Source of the DNA: Klebsiella sp. WP3-W18-ESBL-02
GTDB taxonomy: Bacteria; Pseudomonadota; Gammaproteobacteria; Enterobacterales; Enterobacteriaceae
NCBI RefSeq assembly: GCF_014168815.1
Contig: NZ_AP021972.1
Location: 372,001-436,000 of the forward strand
Length of the DNA stretch: 64,000 nt
Direction: 5' to 3'
Shown here: positions 44,840-54,816 of the stretch, piece after piece
How the letters are laid out: each line of letters opens with the position of its first letter
Numbering within the stretch: the stretch's first letter is position 1
Translations under genes and position numbers: made by a program
Notes under the pieces: model-generated
Databases searched by the model: none
What the model saw: the letters and a program-made list of their open reading frames with translations, nothing else
Told to the model about the DNA's origin: nothing

Positions 44840-47545
44840 CTACACGCCATACCCCATCATCTTCAGCAGCTGCTGTGCGTGCTGCACCGCATCCTGACGG
44901 TGTGCCACGCCGAGCTTCTGATAAAGGTTACGAATATGGGTTTTGATGGTCGTAGCCGCAACGTCCAGCTCGCCGGCAATTTGCTCGTTGCTGTAGCCCG
45001 AGTAAATCAACCCCAGTACCTGCCACTCGCGCTGGGTGAGTGGGCTGGTGCGGATGAGCTCCGGCACTTCCGGGTGGTTGAGCAAGCGTTCAACGAAGCT
45101 CTCGTCGAAGTGGGCAAATTTATGACGATGGTGCTGGTTAATTTCACGCAGAATGCGCTGGGCGCGGTGCTGGTCCAGCTCCGGCAGCGTATTCAATTGA
45201 ATCAGCTGGCGCAGCTGCTGCGCCATGGCTTCACCTTCAATCACGAAGTGGCTAATAAACCCGGTGCGGTTCGCCAGCTGGAGCGCTTCCAGCAGTACGC
45301 GCTGAGCTTCGTTCTTATTGCCTGCCTGCCAGTGCAGCTGATTAAGCAGCAGCAGGTTACGGTTGAGATCGCTCATCAGACGCAGGCTTCGGGCGTTCTC
45401 GTTGAGCTCTTCGAGCACCATTTCGGCCGAGTTGAACTCGCCCAGCAGAATCTGCGCGCGAGCGATGTTGCGCCACTGTCCCTGCAGGAAGTGGTTATTG
45501 GCGAACTCCGGCTTCGGCGTGTGGCGCAGCCAGTTGGCCGCCGCTTTTTTGTCGCCGACCATCTGCCAGTAAATCACCCGTACCTTATCAGCGTTAGAAA
45601 CCCAGTCGCTGTGATAGGCTCCGTTGCCCAGCAGGTTTTCCAGACGGTTCAGGTGATTGCGGGCGTTATCCAGATCGCCGCGCGCCAGCGAGCACTGCAC
45701 CTGTAAGGTCAGGCACTGCAGCTGCTGTTGCGGCTGGAAGCCGCTCAGGACTTCAATCCCGGTGCGGGCGGCGGTTTCCGCTTCGTCGAGACGCGCCCAC
45801 GCCCACAGCAGCTGTGCGCGAATGCGCAGCAGGAATTCATGCATCGGCAGTTGTTCAAGGTGTTGCTCGTGAATCAGCTGGAAGCCTTTCTCCTGGCACT
45901 CCCAGGCGGCCTGCAGGAAACCCTGAGCAAACAGAATTTCACTCTGCTGGATAAGGCTCCACAGGGCGTAGTGCCAGATATCGTGGCGGCGCGCCATTTG
46001 TTCAGTCTGCTGCATGACGGCAATCGACTGGCTCAGCAGCCCTTTGCAGTGCAGGACCTCACCGTGCACCGAGGTGGCGACGATGCGGCTGTAGAAGTTT
46101 GCCAGCGGCAGCTCTTCGAGCGCCACGGTGGACAGGCGCTCGGCTTCATCCTGATCGCCGTCGTTGATGGCAACCTGCGCCCGCAGCGCGTTGAAATCAC
46201 CGTGCAGCGAAGTGTCCATCTCAAACGTCATCTCCTGCTCGGCGCGAGCCAGCAGGGTGTTGACTTCACTGTAACGGTGCTGGCTTTGCATCAGCCAGGC
46301 CTGCAGCAGGACCAGGCGCGGATTTTCCAGCAGGCTTTCCCACGGTAGCGCGGAGAGTGACTCTTCGAGCAGCGCCAGTTCGCTATGATGGAACAGACCC
46401 CAGGCGTGGTTAAGCAGAATATCGCGCAGCATTTTCGGATCGCCTGCCGCCAGCGCGTGGTGGATGGCTTCGCTCGGAAAACCTTGCGCCATCCAGCTTT
46501 CCGCCGCCGCGCGGTGGATTTCCGGCAGTTCGGTCGCCAGCTCCCACTGGCAGCGCTGGCGCAGGAAACTGCAGAACAGCGGATGGTAGTTAAACCACTC
46601 GCTGGAGTTGTCCATGCGCTGAATAAACAGCCCCTGACGCTCGATCTCTTCCAGGCGCATTTGCCCGTTCTCTTCGCCGGTTACGCGGGCGATGAGCGAG
46701 TCGTTCATGGAACGTAGCAGCGAACTTTTCAGCAGGAAATTACGCGTTTGCGCGTCGACGTTGTCCAGCACTTCATCAACCAGATAATCGGAAAGATGGC
46801 TGGCGTTAATGCCCGCCAGACGGCGCGCAGAGTGCTGGGTCGCGTTATTACGCTGGCGTGCGGATAGCGCGATCAGCTGCAGCGCGGTAGCCCAGCCGGC
46901 GACGTCATCGCACAGGCGACTGCTTTCTGCCGCTTCAATCGGCGCGGCCAGACGGCAGTCGAAGAATTGTTTGGTCTCGGCGTGCGTAAAGGAGAGCTGC
47001 TGGCTGCCAATTTCCAGTAGCTGATCGCGCACGCGCAGGTTGGCGATGCCCAACTGCGGCAGGTTGCGCGATAGCACCACCAGCGTCAGATTTTCCGGCT
47101 GATGGCGCAGGAAGAAGCGCATCGCATCGTGGATCACCGGGTTGGTAATCAGGTGGTAGTCATCAATGACCAGATAGAGCGGACGCTGCCATTCGCTGAG
47201 TTCAATGAAAAGTTGCGAGAAAAGGGAGCTCAGGCTCGCATACTGGCGCTTTTGCACCATGTTTTCGCTCGCCTCGCAATGGCCGCCCGTCGCCTGCTGG
47301 ATAGCGGCGATCAGGTAGCTGGCAAAGCGTTCCTGCTGGTTATCGCCTTCATCAAGCGAATACCAGCCAAGGTCACTCATCCCTGCAGCCCATTGCGACA
47401 CGAGCGTTGTCTTTCCATAGCCAGCCGGACTGGTTATCAGCGCCAGACGATAATTGTTCGCGCCTGAAAGTTTCGCCAGCAGCCGCTCGCGAACCACGGT
47501 GTGTTCGAGACGGACGGGTCGACTTAATTTTGACGGAATCAACAT
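44840..47545 (-). CDS. malT: Maltose regulon activator MalT
   Basis: MalT activates maltose genes when bound to maltotriose and ATP. It is a STAND/LAL-type regulator of 901 residues, as in E. coli. The Walker A motif SPAGYGKTTL spans about 39-48. A sensor part of tetratricopeptide-like repeats (about 440-800) and a C-terminal LuxR-type helix-turn-helix (about 830-895, TQREWQVLGLIYSGYSNEQIAGELDVAATTIKTHIRNLYQKLGV) follow. It is divergent from malPQ. MalT boxes precede malP, about 500 bp away. Confidence 0.97.
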   Translation of the reverse strand: MLIPSKLSRPVRLEHTVVRERLLAKLSGANNYRLALITSPAGYGKTTLVSQWAAGMSDLGWYSLDEGDNQQERFASYLIAAIQQATGGHCEASENMVQKRQYASLSSLFSQLFIELSEWQRPLYLVIDDYHLITNPVIHDAMRFFLRHQPENLTLVVLSRNLPQLGIANLRVRDQLLEIGSQQLSFTHAETKQFFDCRLAAPIEAAESSRLCDDVAGWATALQLIALSARQRNNATQHSARRLAGINASHLSDYLVDEVLDNVDAQTRNFLLKSSLLRSMNDSLIARVTGEENGQMRLEEIERQGLFIQRMDNSSEWFNYHPLFCSFLRQRCQWELATELPEIHRAAAESWMAQGFPSEAIHHALAAGDPKMLRDILLNHAWGLFHHSELALLEESLSALPWESLLENPRLVLLQAWLMQSQHRYSEVNTLLARAEQEMTFEMDTSLHGDFNALRAQVAINDGDQDEAERLSTVALEELPLANFYSRIVATSVHGEVLHCKGLLSQSIAVMQQTEQMARRHDIWHYALWSLIQQSEILFAQGFLQAAWECQEKGFQLIHEQHLEQLPMHEFLLRIRAQLLWAWARLDEAETAARTGIEVLSGFQPQQQLQCLTLQVQCSLARGDLDNARNHLNRLENLLGNGAYHSDWVSNADKVRVIYWQMVGDKKAAANWLRHTPKPEFANNHFLQGQWRNIARAQILLGEFNSAEMVLEELNENARSLRLMSDLNRNLLLLNQLHWQAGNKNEAQRVLLEALQLANRTGFISHFVIEGEAMAQQLRQLIQLNTLPELDQHRAQRILREINQHHRHKFAHFDESFVERLLNHPEVPELIRTSPLTQREWQVLGLIYSGYSNEQIAGELDVAATTIKTHIRNLYQKLGVAHRQDAVQHAQQLLKMMGYGV

Positions 47546-48167
47546 AGCTAATCACTTCACTGTGAGGATTGGAAAACGAGATTTTTTTTGCGCTTCGTAA
47601 TTAATCCTTACAAAGGTCGGTCAAATAGCTATGTATTGCAAGTTATGTCCTGTTTTGATGCTTGCGAATTTGCTATATGTCACAATTTCTCATATTCCCT
47701 CCCCACTACGTATTAGGCCCCGTAGGGTGCGTAAAATCTAGGTTTCGCAGGGTCATCTGCTTACGAACGAAATAAATTTACGCAGTTTTACGTCATTAAT
47801 CGCATTTAAGAAATTTCTTGCATGGTCATTTTCCATAGAAACAATACGTATTAATTTGTTGCTTATTTTCGAAGGGTAATTGTTTCCCTATTTACATATT
47901 TATCGCGGAACATGATTTCATTTTTTGACCTGGCGCGGAGAATCGGCGGCCATCATCCTCGAGACTGTGGACAGCAAAAGGACCGTCTCATGCTGGTTGA
48001 AAAATGCGCGAATTCGCCGTCAGCGGCTAACGTTATAGTGGCGGCGATCACACTTTTCGCTCATCCCTGCGACTCCTCCCCGCCTAATCCAGGACAGGAG
48101 GAGGAAGTCATGCATTCAGCCAGGCACACTACCGCTAATGTTTATGTAAAAAGGATTCGATTTCGCT
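47546..48167. promoter_or_regulatory. malT-malPQ divergent control region
   Basis: This is a 622-bp gap without a credible gene. A CRP-like site TTTGC-N6-TCACA lies at about 47669-47684, within reach of the malT promoter. Two MalT boxes in reverse orientation lie near malP: GCTCATCCCT (48059-48068) and ACTCCTCCCC (48072-48081), matching the reverse complement of GGGGATGAGG/GGGGAGGAGG. The middle (about 47700-47900) is AT-rich with no pattern I can name. Confidence 0.78.
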
Positions 48168-50558
48168 ATGTCACAGCCTACTTTCAATCACGATTCATTC
48201 CAGGCTGCCCTGACGCGTCAGTGGCAGCGTTTTGGCCTGCAGGCCGCTTCCGAAATGACGTCTCATCAATGGTGGCAGGCTGTGAGCGGCGCGCTGGCAG
48301 AACAGCTGTCGGCGCAACCGGCAGCGAAGCCCGCGAAGGATCAGCGCCACGTGAACTACATTTCGATGGAGTTTCTGATTGGGCGCCTGACCGGCAACAA
48401 CCTGCTTAACCTGGGCTGGTATGAAGGCGTGAGCGAGGCGCTGAAAGCCTACAACATCAACCTGACCGACCTGCTGGAAGAAGAAACGGACCCGGCGCTC
48501 GGCAACGGCGGCCTGGGACGTCTGGCTGCCTGCTTCCTTGACTCAATGGCGACCGTAGGCCAATCGGCCACCGGTTATGGTCTGAACTACCAGTACGGTC
48601 TGTTCCGCCAGTCCTTCGATGACGGCCACCAGATGGAAGCGCCGGACGACTGGCAGCGCGGCAGCTATCCGTGGTTCCGCCACAACGCGGCGCTCGACGT
48701 GCAGGTCGAGATTGGCGGTAAAGTTGTCAAAGGCGAATGGCAGCCAGCGTTCACCCTCACCGGTGAAGCGTGGGATCTGCCGGTACTGGGCTACCGAAAT
48801 GGCGTAGCGCAGCCGCTGCGTTTGTGGCAGGCCAAACACGCGCACCCGTTTAACCTGACTAAATTCAACGACGGCGATTTCCTGCGCGCTGAGCAGCAGG
48901 GCATTGATGCGGAAAAACTGACGAAGGTGCTGTACCCGAACGACAACCACACCGCGGGTAAAAAACTGCGTCTGATGCAGCAGTACTTCCAGTGCGCCTG
49001 CTCGGTAGCCGACATTCTGCGTCGCCATCATCTGGCGGGCCGCAAGCTGCACGAGCTGGCAGATTTTGAAGTGATTCAGCTTAACGACACCCACCCGACG
49101 ATTGCTATTCCCGAACTGCTGCGCGTGCTGATTGACGAGCACCAGATGAGCTGGGATGACGCCTGGGCGATTACCAGCAAAACGTTCGCCTACACCAACC
49201 ACACCCTGATGCCGGAAGCGCTGGAGTGCTGGGATGAGAAACTGGTGAAGGCGCTGCTGCCGCGTCATATGCAGATTATCAAAGAGATCAACGACCGCTT
49301 TAAGAAGCTGGTAGATAAAACCTGGCCGGGCGATGAAGCCGTCTGGGCGAAGCTTGCCGTGGTGCACAATAAACAGGTGCGTATGGCCAACATGTGCGTC
49401 GTGAGCGGCTTTGCGGTTAACGGCGTCGCGGCGCTGCACTCTGACCTGGTCGTGAAGGACCTGTTCCCGGAATACCATCAGCTGTGGCCGAACCGCTTCC
49501 ACAACGTGACCAACGGCATTACGCCGCGTCGCTGGATTAAACAGTGCAACCCGCAGCTCGCCGCGCTGCTGGATAAAACGCTGAAGAAAGAGTGGGCGAA
49601 CGATCTCGATCAGCTGATCAACCTCGAAAAATACGCCGACGACGCGAAATTCCGTCAGCAGTATCGCGACATCAAGCTGGCAAACAAAGAGCGTCTTGTG
49701 AAGTTTATTAAGGCGCGTACCGGCATTGAGATTTCCAGCAACGCCATTTTTGATATTCAAATCAAACGTCTGCACGAGTACAAACGCCAGCACCTGAACC
49801 TGCTGCACATCCTCGCGCTGTACAAAGAGATTCGCGAAAACCCGCAGACCGACCGCGTACCGCGCGTGTTCCTGTTCGGGGCGAAGGCGGCGCCGGGCTA
49901 CTATCTGGCGAAGAACATTATCCTGGCGATTAACAAGGTCGCTGAGGCCGTAAACAACGATCCGAAAGTGGGCGACAAGCTCAAAGTGGTATTCCTGCCG
50001 GATTACTGCGTATCGGCGGCCGAGATGCTGATCCCGGCGGCGGACGTGTCCGAGCAGATCTCTACTGCCGGTAAAGAAGCCTCCGGCACCGGCAACATGA
50101 AGCTGGCGCTCAACGGCGCGCTGACCGTCGGTACCCTGGATGGTGCGAACGTGGAAATCGCCGAGAAAGTGGGCGACGAGAACATCTTCATCTTCGGTCA
50201 TACCGTCGAGCAGGTGAAAGCGCTCAAGGCCAAAGGCTACGATCCGCTGAAATGGCGTAAAGCCGACAAACTGCTGGACGCAGTGCTCAAAGAGCTGGAG
50301 AGCGGCAAGTACAGCGATGGCGACAAGCATACGTTTGACCAGATGCTGCACAGCATCGGCAAGGAAGGCGGTGACCCGTATCTGGTGATGGCCGACTTCG
50401 CCGCCTATGTTGAAGCGCAGAAACAGGTTGACGTGCTCTACCGCGACCAGGAAGCCTGGACCCGCGCCGCCATCCTGAACACCGCGCGCTGCGGCATGTT
50501 TAGCTCCGATCGCTCGATTCGCGATTACCAAAAACGTATCTGGCAGGCAAAACGCTAA
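48168..50558 (+). CDS. malP: Maltodextrin phosphorylase MalP
   Basis: MalP phosphorolyses maltodextrins to glucose-1-phosphate. It is a GT35 enzyme of 796 residues, about the length of E. coli MalP. The pyridoxal phosphate Lys645 is in EASGTGNMKLALNG, and LNDTHPTIAIPELLR is present. It starts about 85 bp after the last MalT box and 10 bp before malQ, so malPQ is an operon under MalT. A 678-residue antisense ORF over this gene is a codon-usage artefact. Confidence 0.97.
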   Translation: MSQPTFNHDSFQAALTRQWQRFGLQAASEMTSHQWWQAVSGALAEQLSAQPAAKPAKDQRHVNYISMEFLIGRLTGNNLLNLGWYEGVSEALKAYNINLTDLLEEETDPALGNGGLGRLAACFLDSMATVGQSATGYGLNYQYGLFRQSFDDGHQMEAPDDWQRGSYPWFRHNAALDVQVEIGGKVVKGEWQPAFTLTGEAWDLPVLGYRNGVAQPLRLWQAKHAHPFNLTKFNDGDFLRAEQQGIDAEKLTKVLYPNDNHTAGKKLRLMQQYFQCACSVADILRRHHLAGRKLHELADFEVIQLNDTHPTIAIPELLRVLIDEHQMSWDDAWAITSKTFAYTNHTLMPEALECWDEKLVKALLPRHMQIIKEINDRFKKLVDKTWPGDEAVWAKLAVVHNKQVRMANMCVVSGFAVNGVAALHSDLVVKDLFPEYHQLWPNRFHNVTNGITPRRWIKQCNPQLAALLDKTLKKEWANDLDQLINLEKYADDAKFRQQYRDIKLANKERLVKFIKARTGIEISSNAIFDIQIKRLHEYKRQHLNLLHILALYKEIRENPQTDRVPRVFLFGAKAAPGYYLAKNIILAINKVAEAVNNDPKVGDKLKVVFLPDYCVSAAEMLIPAADVSEQISTAGKEASGTGNMKLALNGALTVGTLDGANVEIAEKVGDENIFIFGHTVEQVKALKAKGYDPLKWRKADKLLDAVLKELESGKYSDGDKHTFDQMLHSIGKEGGDPYLVMADFAAYVEAQKQVDVLYRDQEAWTRAAILNTARCGMFSSDRSIRDYQKRIWQAKR

Positions 50559-50568
50559 GGACTGGCCT

Positions 50569-52650
50569 ATGGAAAGCAAACGCCTCGATAATGCCGCGCT
50601 GGCGGCGGGTATTAGCCCTGACTATATCAATGCGCACGGCAAGCCGCAGTCTATCGGCGCGGACACGAAGCGGCGCTTGCTTGACGCGATGCACCGTCCC
50701 GCGACCGATGCGGTCGCGGCGACGCCGATACCGAACGTGATGGTCTGGACGCACGGTAAGAAAATGGCGCTGCCGGTTTCCGGCAGCGGCGAATTCAACT
50801 GGATCCTCACCACCGAAGAGGGCAATCAGCACCACGGTAAGGCGGAGGGCGGCAAGAATCTTAGCCTGCCGACGCGCCTGCCGGAGGGGTATCACTCCTT
50901 AACGCTGACCCAGGATGACCAGCGCTGGCACTGCCGGGTGATTATTGCGCCCGAGCGCTGCTATGAACCACAGCCGCTGAAAGAAGCGAAAAAGCTGTGG
51001 GGCGCCTGCGTGCAGCTGTACACCCTGCGTTCGGAAAAGAACTGGGGCATCGGCGACTTCGGCGACCTGAAGGCGATGCTGCCGGAAGTGGCGAAGCGCG
51101 GCGGGGCGTTTATCGGCCTCAACCCGATTCACGCGCTGTACCCGGCAAACCCGGAAAGCGCCAGCCCGTACAGCCCGTCATCGCGCCGCTGGATGAACGT
51201 TATCTACATTGACGTGAATGCGGTCGAGGATTTCCGCCTGAGCGAAGAGGCGCAGGCGTGGTGGAAGCTGCCCGCCACTCAGCAGAAGCTGAAAGCCGCC
51301 CGTGACGTTGAACAGGTGGATTACACCGCCGTAACCGAACTGAAAATGACCGCGCTGCGCATGGCGTGGAAACGTTTTGCACTGCGTAGTGATGAGCAGA
51401 TGACCGCCTTCCGCTACTTTGTCGACAAAGAGGGCGAAAGCCTGTACTGGCAGGCGGCGTTTGACGCGCTGCACGCTCAGCAGGTGAAGGAAGATAAGCT
51501 GCGCTGGGGCTGGCCGGCCTGGCCGAAGGCGTATCAGAATATCGAAAGCCCGGAGGTCCACGCGTTCTGTAAAAAGCACGCCGATGAGGTCGATTTTTAC
51601 CTCTGGCTGCAGTGGCTGGCCTACACCCAGTTTGCCGAGTGCTGGGAGACCAGCCAGCGCGACGCGATGCCCATTGGCCTCTACCGCGATCTGGCGGTGG
51701 GCGTGGCCGAAGGCGGCGCGGAAACCTGGTGCGATCGCGAGCTATACTGCCTGAAGGCCTCCGTCGGCGCGCCGCCGGACATCCTTGGCCCGCTGGGGCA
51801 GAACTGGGGCCTGCCGCCGATGGATCCGCATATCATTGCTGCGCGCGCCTACGAACCGTTTATTGAGCTGCTGCGTGCCAACATGAAGAACTGCGGCGCG
51901 CTGCGTATCGACCACGTGATGTCCGTGCTGCGCCTGTGGTGGATCCCGTATGGTGAAACCGCCGATCACGGGGCTTATGTGCAGTATCCGGTGGATGCGT
52001 TGCTGTCGATTCTGGCACTGGAAAGTAAGCGTCACCGCTGTATGGTGATTGGTGAAGATCTGGGGACGGTGCCGGTTGAAATTGTTGGCAAACTGCGTAA
52101 GAGCGGCGTCTACTCGTACAAAGTGCTCTATTTTGAGAACGACAGCGAGAAAACCTTCCGTGCGCCGAAAGCCTATCCGGAACAGTCAATGGCTGTAGCC
52201 ACGACCCACGACCTGCCAACGCTGCGCGGCTACTGGGAAAGCGGCGATCTGACGCTCGGTAATGAACTGGGTCTCTATCCGGATGCCGATGTGCTGCGCG
52301 GGTTGTATCAGGACCGTGAGCGGGCGAAGCAGGGGCTGCTGGATGCGCTGCATAAATACGGTGCGCTGCCTAAGCGCACAGGGCATAAGGCATCGCTGAT
52401 GTCGATGACGTCAACCCTGAGCCGCGGCATGCAGCGTTATATTGCCGACAGCAACAGCGCGCTGTTGGGCCTGCAGCCGGAAGACTGGCTGCAGATGTCC
52501 GCGCCGGTCAACATTCCCGGCACCAGCACCGAGTATCCGAACTGGCGTCGCAAGCTCTCAACCTCGCTGGAAGCGATGTTTGCCGATGAGGGTGTGAATA
52601 AGCTGATTAAAGATTTGGATAAGCGCCGGAAAGCGGCAAGCAAGAAGTAG
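50569..52650 (+). CDS. malQ: 4-alpha-glucanotransferase MalQ (amylomaltase)
   Basis: MalQ disproportionates maltodextrins, lengthening them for MalP and releasing glucose. It is a GH77 enzyme of 693 residues. The nucleophile Asp448 is in ALRIDHVMSVLRLWW and the acid/base Glu496 in MVIGEDLGTVP. LRGYWESGD is the third conserved element. A small N-terminal domain (about 1-140) is typical of proteobacterial MalQ. It ends in a REP-rich tail. Confidence 0.97.
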   Translation: MESKRLDNAALAAGISPDYINAHGKPQSIGADTKRRLLDAMHRPATDAVAATPIPNVMVWTHGKKMALPVSGSGEFNWILTTEEGNQHHGKAEGGKNLSLPTRLPEGYHSLTLTQDDQRWHCRVIIAPERCYEPQPLKEAKKLWGACVQLYTLRSEKNWGIGDFGDLKAMLPEVAKRGGAFIGLNPIHALYPANPESASPYSPSSRRWMNVIYIDVNAVEDFRLSEEAQAWWKLPATQQKLKAARDVEQVDYTAVTELKMTALRMAWKRFALRSDEQMTAFRYFVDKEGESLYWQAAFDALHAQQVKEDKLRWGWPAWPKAYQNIESPEVHAFCKKHADEVDFYLWLQWLAYTQFAECWETSQRDAMPIGLYRDLAVGVAEGGAETWCDRELYCLKASVGAPPDILGPLGQNWGLPPMDPHIIAARAYEPFIELLRANMKNCGALRIDHVMSVLRLWWIPYGETADHGAYVQYPVDALLSILALESKRHRCMVIGEDLGTVPVEIVGKLRKSGVYSYKVLYFENDSEKTFRAPKAYPEQSMAVATTHDLPTLRGYWESGDLTLGNELGLYPDADVLRGLYQDRERAKQGLLDALHKYGALPKRTGHKASLMSMTSTLSRGMQRYIADSNSALLGLQPEDWLQMSAPVNIPGTSTEYPNWRRKLSTSLEAMFADEGVNKLIKDLDKRRKAASKK

Positions 52651-52740
52651 TAACGTAGGCCGGATAAGGCAACGCCGCCATCCGGCAATGCTGCGTGCTG
52701 TCGTTGCCTGATGGCGCTACGCTGATCAGGCCTACCAATA

Positions 52741-52830
52741 AAAATGCCGGGCAAGCCCGGCATTGTTGTATCCAGAGTTTGTGGTATGACACCACCATCC
52801 CCGGCAGCAGACCGCACACCGAAATAATGG
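52741..52830 (-). pseudogene. gntT 3'-end remnant, copy A, with terminator
   Basis: Read on the minus strand, this encodes IISVCGLLPGMVV followed by SYHKLW. The real gntT ends IISVCGLVGCLLLGMVV and stops. The copy lacks 12 bp in the middle, and the stop codon TAA has become TCA, so a reading frame runs on through the hairpin AATGCCGGGC/GCCCGGCATT. It has no start and is not expected to be expressed. Confidence 0.85.
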
Positions 52831-52900
52831 GGTTGGGGCACGCGCCGGGCAGGACGAGGTCACGTAGGCCGGATGGCGCTACGCTTATCAGGCCTGCCAA

Positions 52901-52993
52901 TAAAAATGCCGGGGCAAGCCCGGCATTGTTGTATCCAGAGTTTGTGGTATGACGCCACCATCCCCGGCAGCAGACCGCACACCGAAATAATGG
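52901..52993 (-). pseudogene. gntT 3'-end remnant, copy B, with terminator
   Basis: It is nearly identical to copy A, including the 12-bp deletion and the lost stop. One extra G lies in the hairpin, and there are a few substitutions. The same flanking linker follows. Confidence 0.85.
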
Positions 52994-53117
52994 GATTGGG
53001 GCACGCGCCGGGCAGGACGAGGTCACGTAGGCCGGATAAGGCAACGCCGCCATCCGGCAATGCTGCGCGCTGTCGTTGCCTGATGGCGCTACGCTTAGCA
53101 GGCCTGCCAATAAAAAT

Positions 53118-53141
53118 GCCGGGCAAGCCCGGCATTGTTGT
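53118..53141. terminator. gntT terminator (third copy of the hairpin)
   Basis: AATGCCGGGC/GCCCGGCATT with a short loop is flanked by AAAA on one side and TTGTT on the other. It lies about 18 bp beyond the gntT stop and can serve both convergent genes. Confidence 0.8.
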
Positions 53142-53158
53142 ATCCAGAGTTTGTGGTA

Positions 53159-54475
53159 TTACACCACCATCCCCAGCAGCAGACAGCCTACCAGACCGCA
53201 TACCGAAATAATGGTTTCCAGCATTGACCAGGACTTGATGGTCTCGCCGATGGTCAGGTTAAAGTACTCTTTGAACAGCCAGAAGCCCGGATCGTTCACG
53301 TGCGAGAAGATAACGGAACCGGAACCGACCGCGATAACCATCAGCTCCGGGCTTACGCCGGTGGTGGCAATCAGCGGAGCCGCGATGCCGCCTGCGGTAA
53401 TTGCGGCAACGGTGGCAGAACCCAGTGCGATACGCAGTACGGCGGCGATAGACCACGCCATAAACAGCGGTGAAACGTTGGATTCGTTCATGATGGAGGC
53501 GATGTATTTATCAACGCCACTGTCGACCAGCACCTGCTTGAAGGCGCCGCCGCCGCCGATGATCAGCAACATCATGGCAATGATTTTAATCGAGGAGATC
53601 AGCGTATCGTTGATGCTGTCCATCGAGCGGCCACGGTTCAGGCCAAAGGTGAAGATAGCAATCAGCACCGCGATCAGCGTCGCCATCACCGGGTCGCCGA
53701 AGAACTCAGCGGCAGGCAACAGGGCGTGGCCTTTTGGCAGCACCATTTCAGCAATGGCGCGCATGGCCATCAGAATAACCGGAACCAGGGATGTCCAGAC
53801 GCTGACGCCAAAGGACGGCATCTCTTCTTCGGTAAAGGTTTTTGGGTTGTGCAGACCTTCCGGAATCGGCTTGTCGATGCTTTTCAGGCAGCGGGCGTAA
53901 ACCGGGCCAGCCAGAATCACCGTTGGGATAGCCAGCAGGGTACCGTACAGCAGGGTTTTACCCATATCGGCATGGAAGATGGTGGCGATAGCGGTCGGAC
54001 CCGGGTGCGGCGGCAGGAAGCCGTGAGTCACGGACAGTGCGGCAGCCATCGGGACACCGACGTACAGCAGCGGAATACGCGCGTTAGCGGCGATGGTGAA
54101 CACCAGCGGCAGCAGCAGCACGAAGCCCACTTCATAGAACAGCGCGAAGCCCACGGTGAAGCCGGTCAGTACGACCGCCCACTGGATGTGCTTGCGACCA
54201 AATTTATCAATAAGGGTGGTGGCAATACGCTGTGCGCCGCCGCAGTCGGCGAGCATTTTGCCGAGCATAGCGCCGAAGCCCATAATCAGCGCCAGGCTGC
54301 CAAGGGTGCCGCCGACGCCATTTTTAATGGAGACGATCACTTTGTCCAGCGGCATACCCTGCATTAAACCGACCGCGAGCGCGACCAGCACCAGAGCGAT
54401 GAACCCGTTCATTTTGAAACGGATCATCAGCAGTAATAAGAGGATAACCCCGATAGCTACGATGATTAATGGCAT
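53159..54475 (-). CDS. gntT: High-affinity gluconate transporter GntT
   Basis: GntT is an inner-membrane gluconate:H+ symporter of 438 residues, paralogous to GntU. Family motifs are GFGAMLGKMLADCGGAQRI, PPHPGPTAIATIFHADMGK and FSHVNDPGFWLFKEYF. GntR operators lie before it. The 3' end has been partly duplicated twice downstream. Confidence 0.97.
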   Translation of the reverse strand: MPLIIVAIGVILLLLLMIRFKMNGFIALVLVALAVGLMQGMPLDKVIVSIKNGVGGTLGSLALIMGFGAMLGKMLADCGGAQRIATTLIDKFGRKHIQWAVVLTGFTVGFALFYEVGFVLLLPLVFTIAANARIPLLYVGVPMAAALSVTHGFLPPHPGPTAIATIFHADMGKTLLYGTLLAIPTVILAGPVYARCLKSIDKPIPEGLHNPKTFTEEEMPSFGVSVWTSLVPVILMAMRAIAEMVLPKGHALLPAAEFFGDPVMATLIAVLIAIFTFGLNRGRSMDSINDTLISSIKIIAMMLLIIGGGGAFKQVLVDSGVDKYIASIMNESNVSPLFMAWSIAAVLRIALGSATVAAITAGGIAAPLIATTGVSPELMVIAVGSGSVIFSHVNDPGFWLFKEYFNLTIGETIKSWSMLETIISVCGLVGCLLLGMVV

Positions 54476-54718
54476 AACTTATCCAGCCTTTAATTTGTTA
54501 TGGGTAACTTCACTGTTGTTGCGACAACGTCCAATTGTCCCTACAGAGGGAATAGGTACTCGTTTCTTCACATCATCGTTATGTTGTGGGCCTGACTGTA
54601 AGAATAGCTGGCTATTATTTAACGTGATGATGCTGGAATGGATGATACGGGTAACATAGTAGGGTTGAGAATATCCCCAGGCCTGGAAATGTGAAATATG
54701 CGACCTTAGTCAAACTAT
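54476..54718 (-). promoter_or_regulatory. gntT control region with two GntR operators
   Basis: ATGATACGGGTAACAT (54642-54657) is the exact reverse complement of the GntR operator ATGTTACCCGTATCAT. A second site, GTTATGGGTAAC (54497-54508), lies between the promoter and the start codon. A CRP-like half-site TGTGAAATATGCGACC lies at about 54690-54705. The pairing of an upstream and a downstream GntR site fits double operator repression of gntT as known in E. coli. Confidence 0.82.
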
Positions 54719-54816
54719 TCACGGGATTTTTGCAGCGTTGCGAGGTGGCATTTGCGCGGAATGTTGCGCGGTAACATCGAGGAAGGCGTTAAAAATCAGG
54801 TAGAAATGCCGAAGTG

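Larger units (their letters stand above)
52655..53106. repeat. Tandem REP-associated duplications carrying gntT 3'-end remnants
   Basis: Three units lie in a row between the convergent malQ and gntT. Each has REP sequence, a terminator hairpin, and sequence from past the gntT stop. Units start at anchors 52735, 52897 and 53107, so the periods are 162 and 210 bp. The first two units end with a copy of the gntT C-terminal codons (to 52830 and 52993) plus an identical-type 33-bp linker (52831-52863 and 52994-53026). The third unit joins the real gntT end. BIMEs are at 52655-52734 and 53027-53106. A single hybrid REP at 52864-52896 accounts for the shorter period. Confidence 0.9.

Noticed and set aside
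47912..48409. 165-residue ORF in the malT-malP gap
   Set aside because: It runs over the MalT boxes and into malP in another frame, with no domain; the region is a control region.
48543..50579. 678-residue antisense ORF over malP
   Set aside because: It has no recognisable domain and mirrors GC-rich codon usage on the sense strand; malP is a full-length conserved enzyme.
52607..53201. Repetitive ORFs of 112-167 residues between malQ and gntT
   Set aside because: They are readings through the duplicated gntT tail and REP units, with no start signal; described as repeats and pseudogene copies instead.
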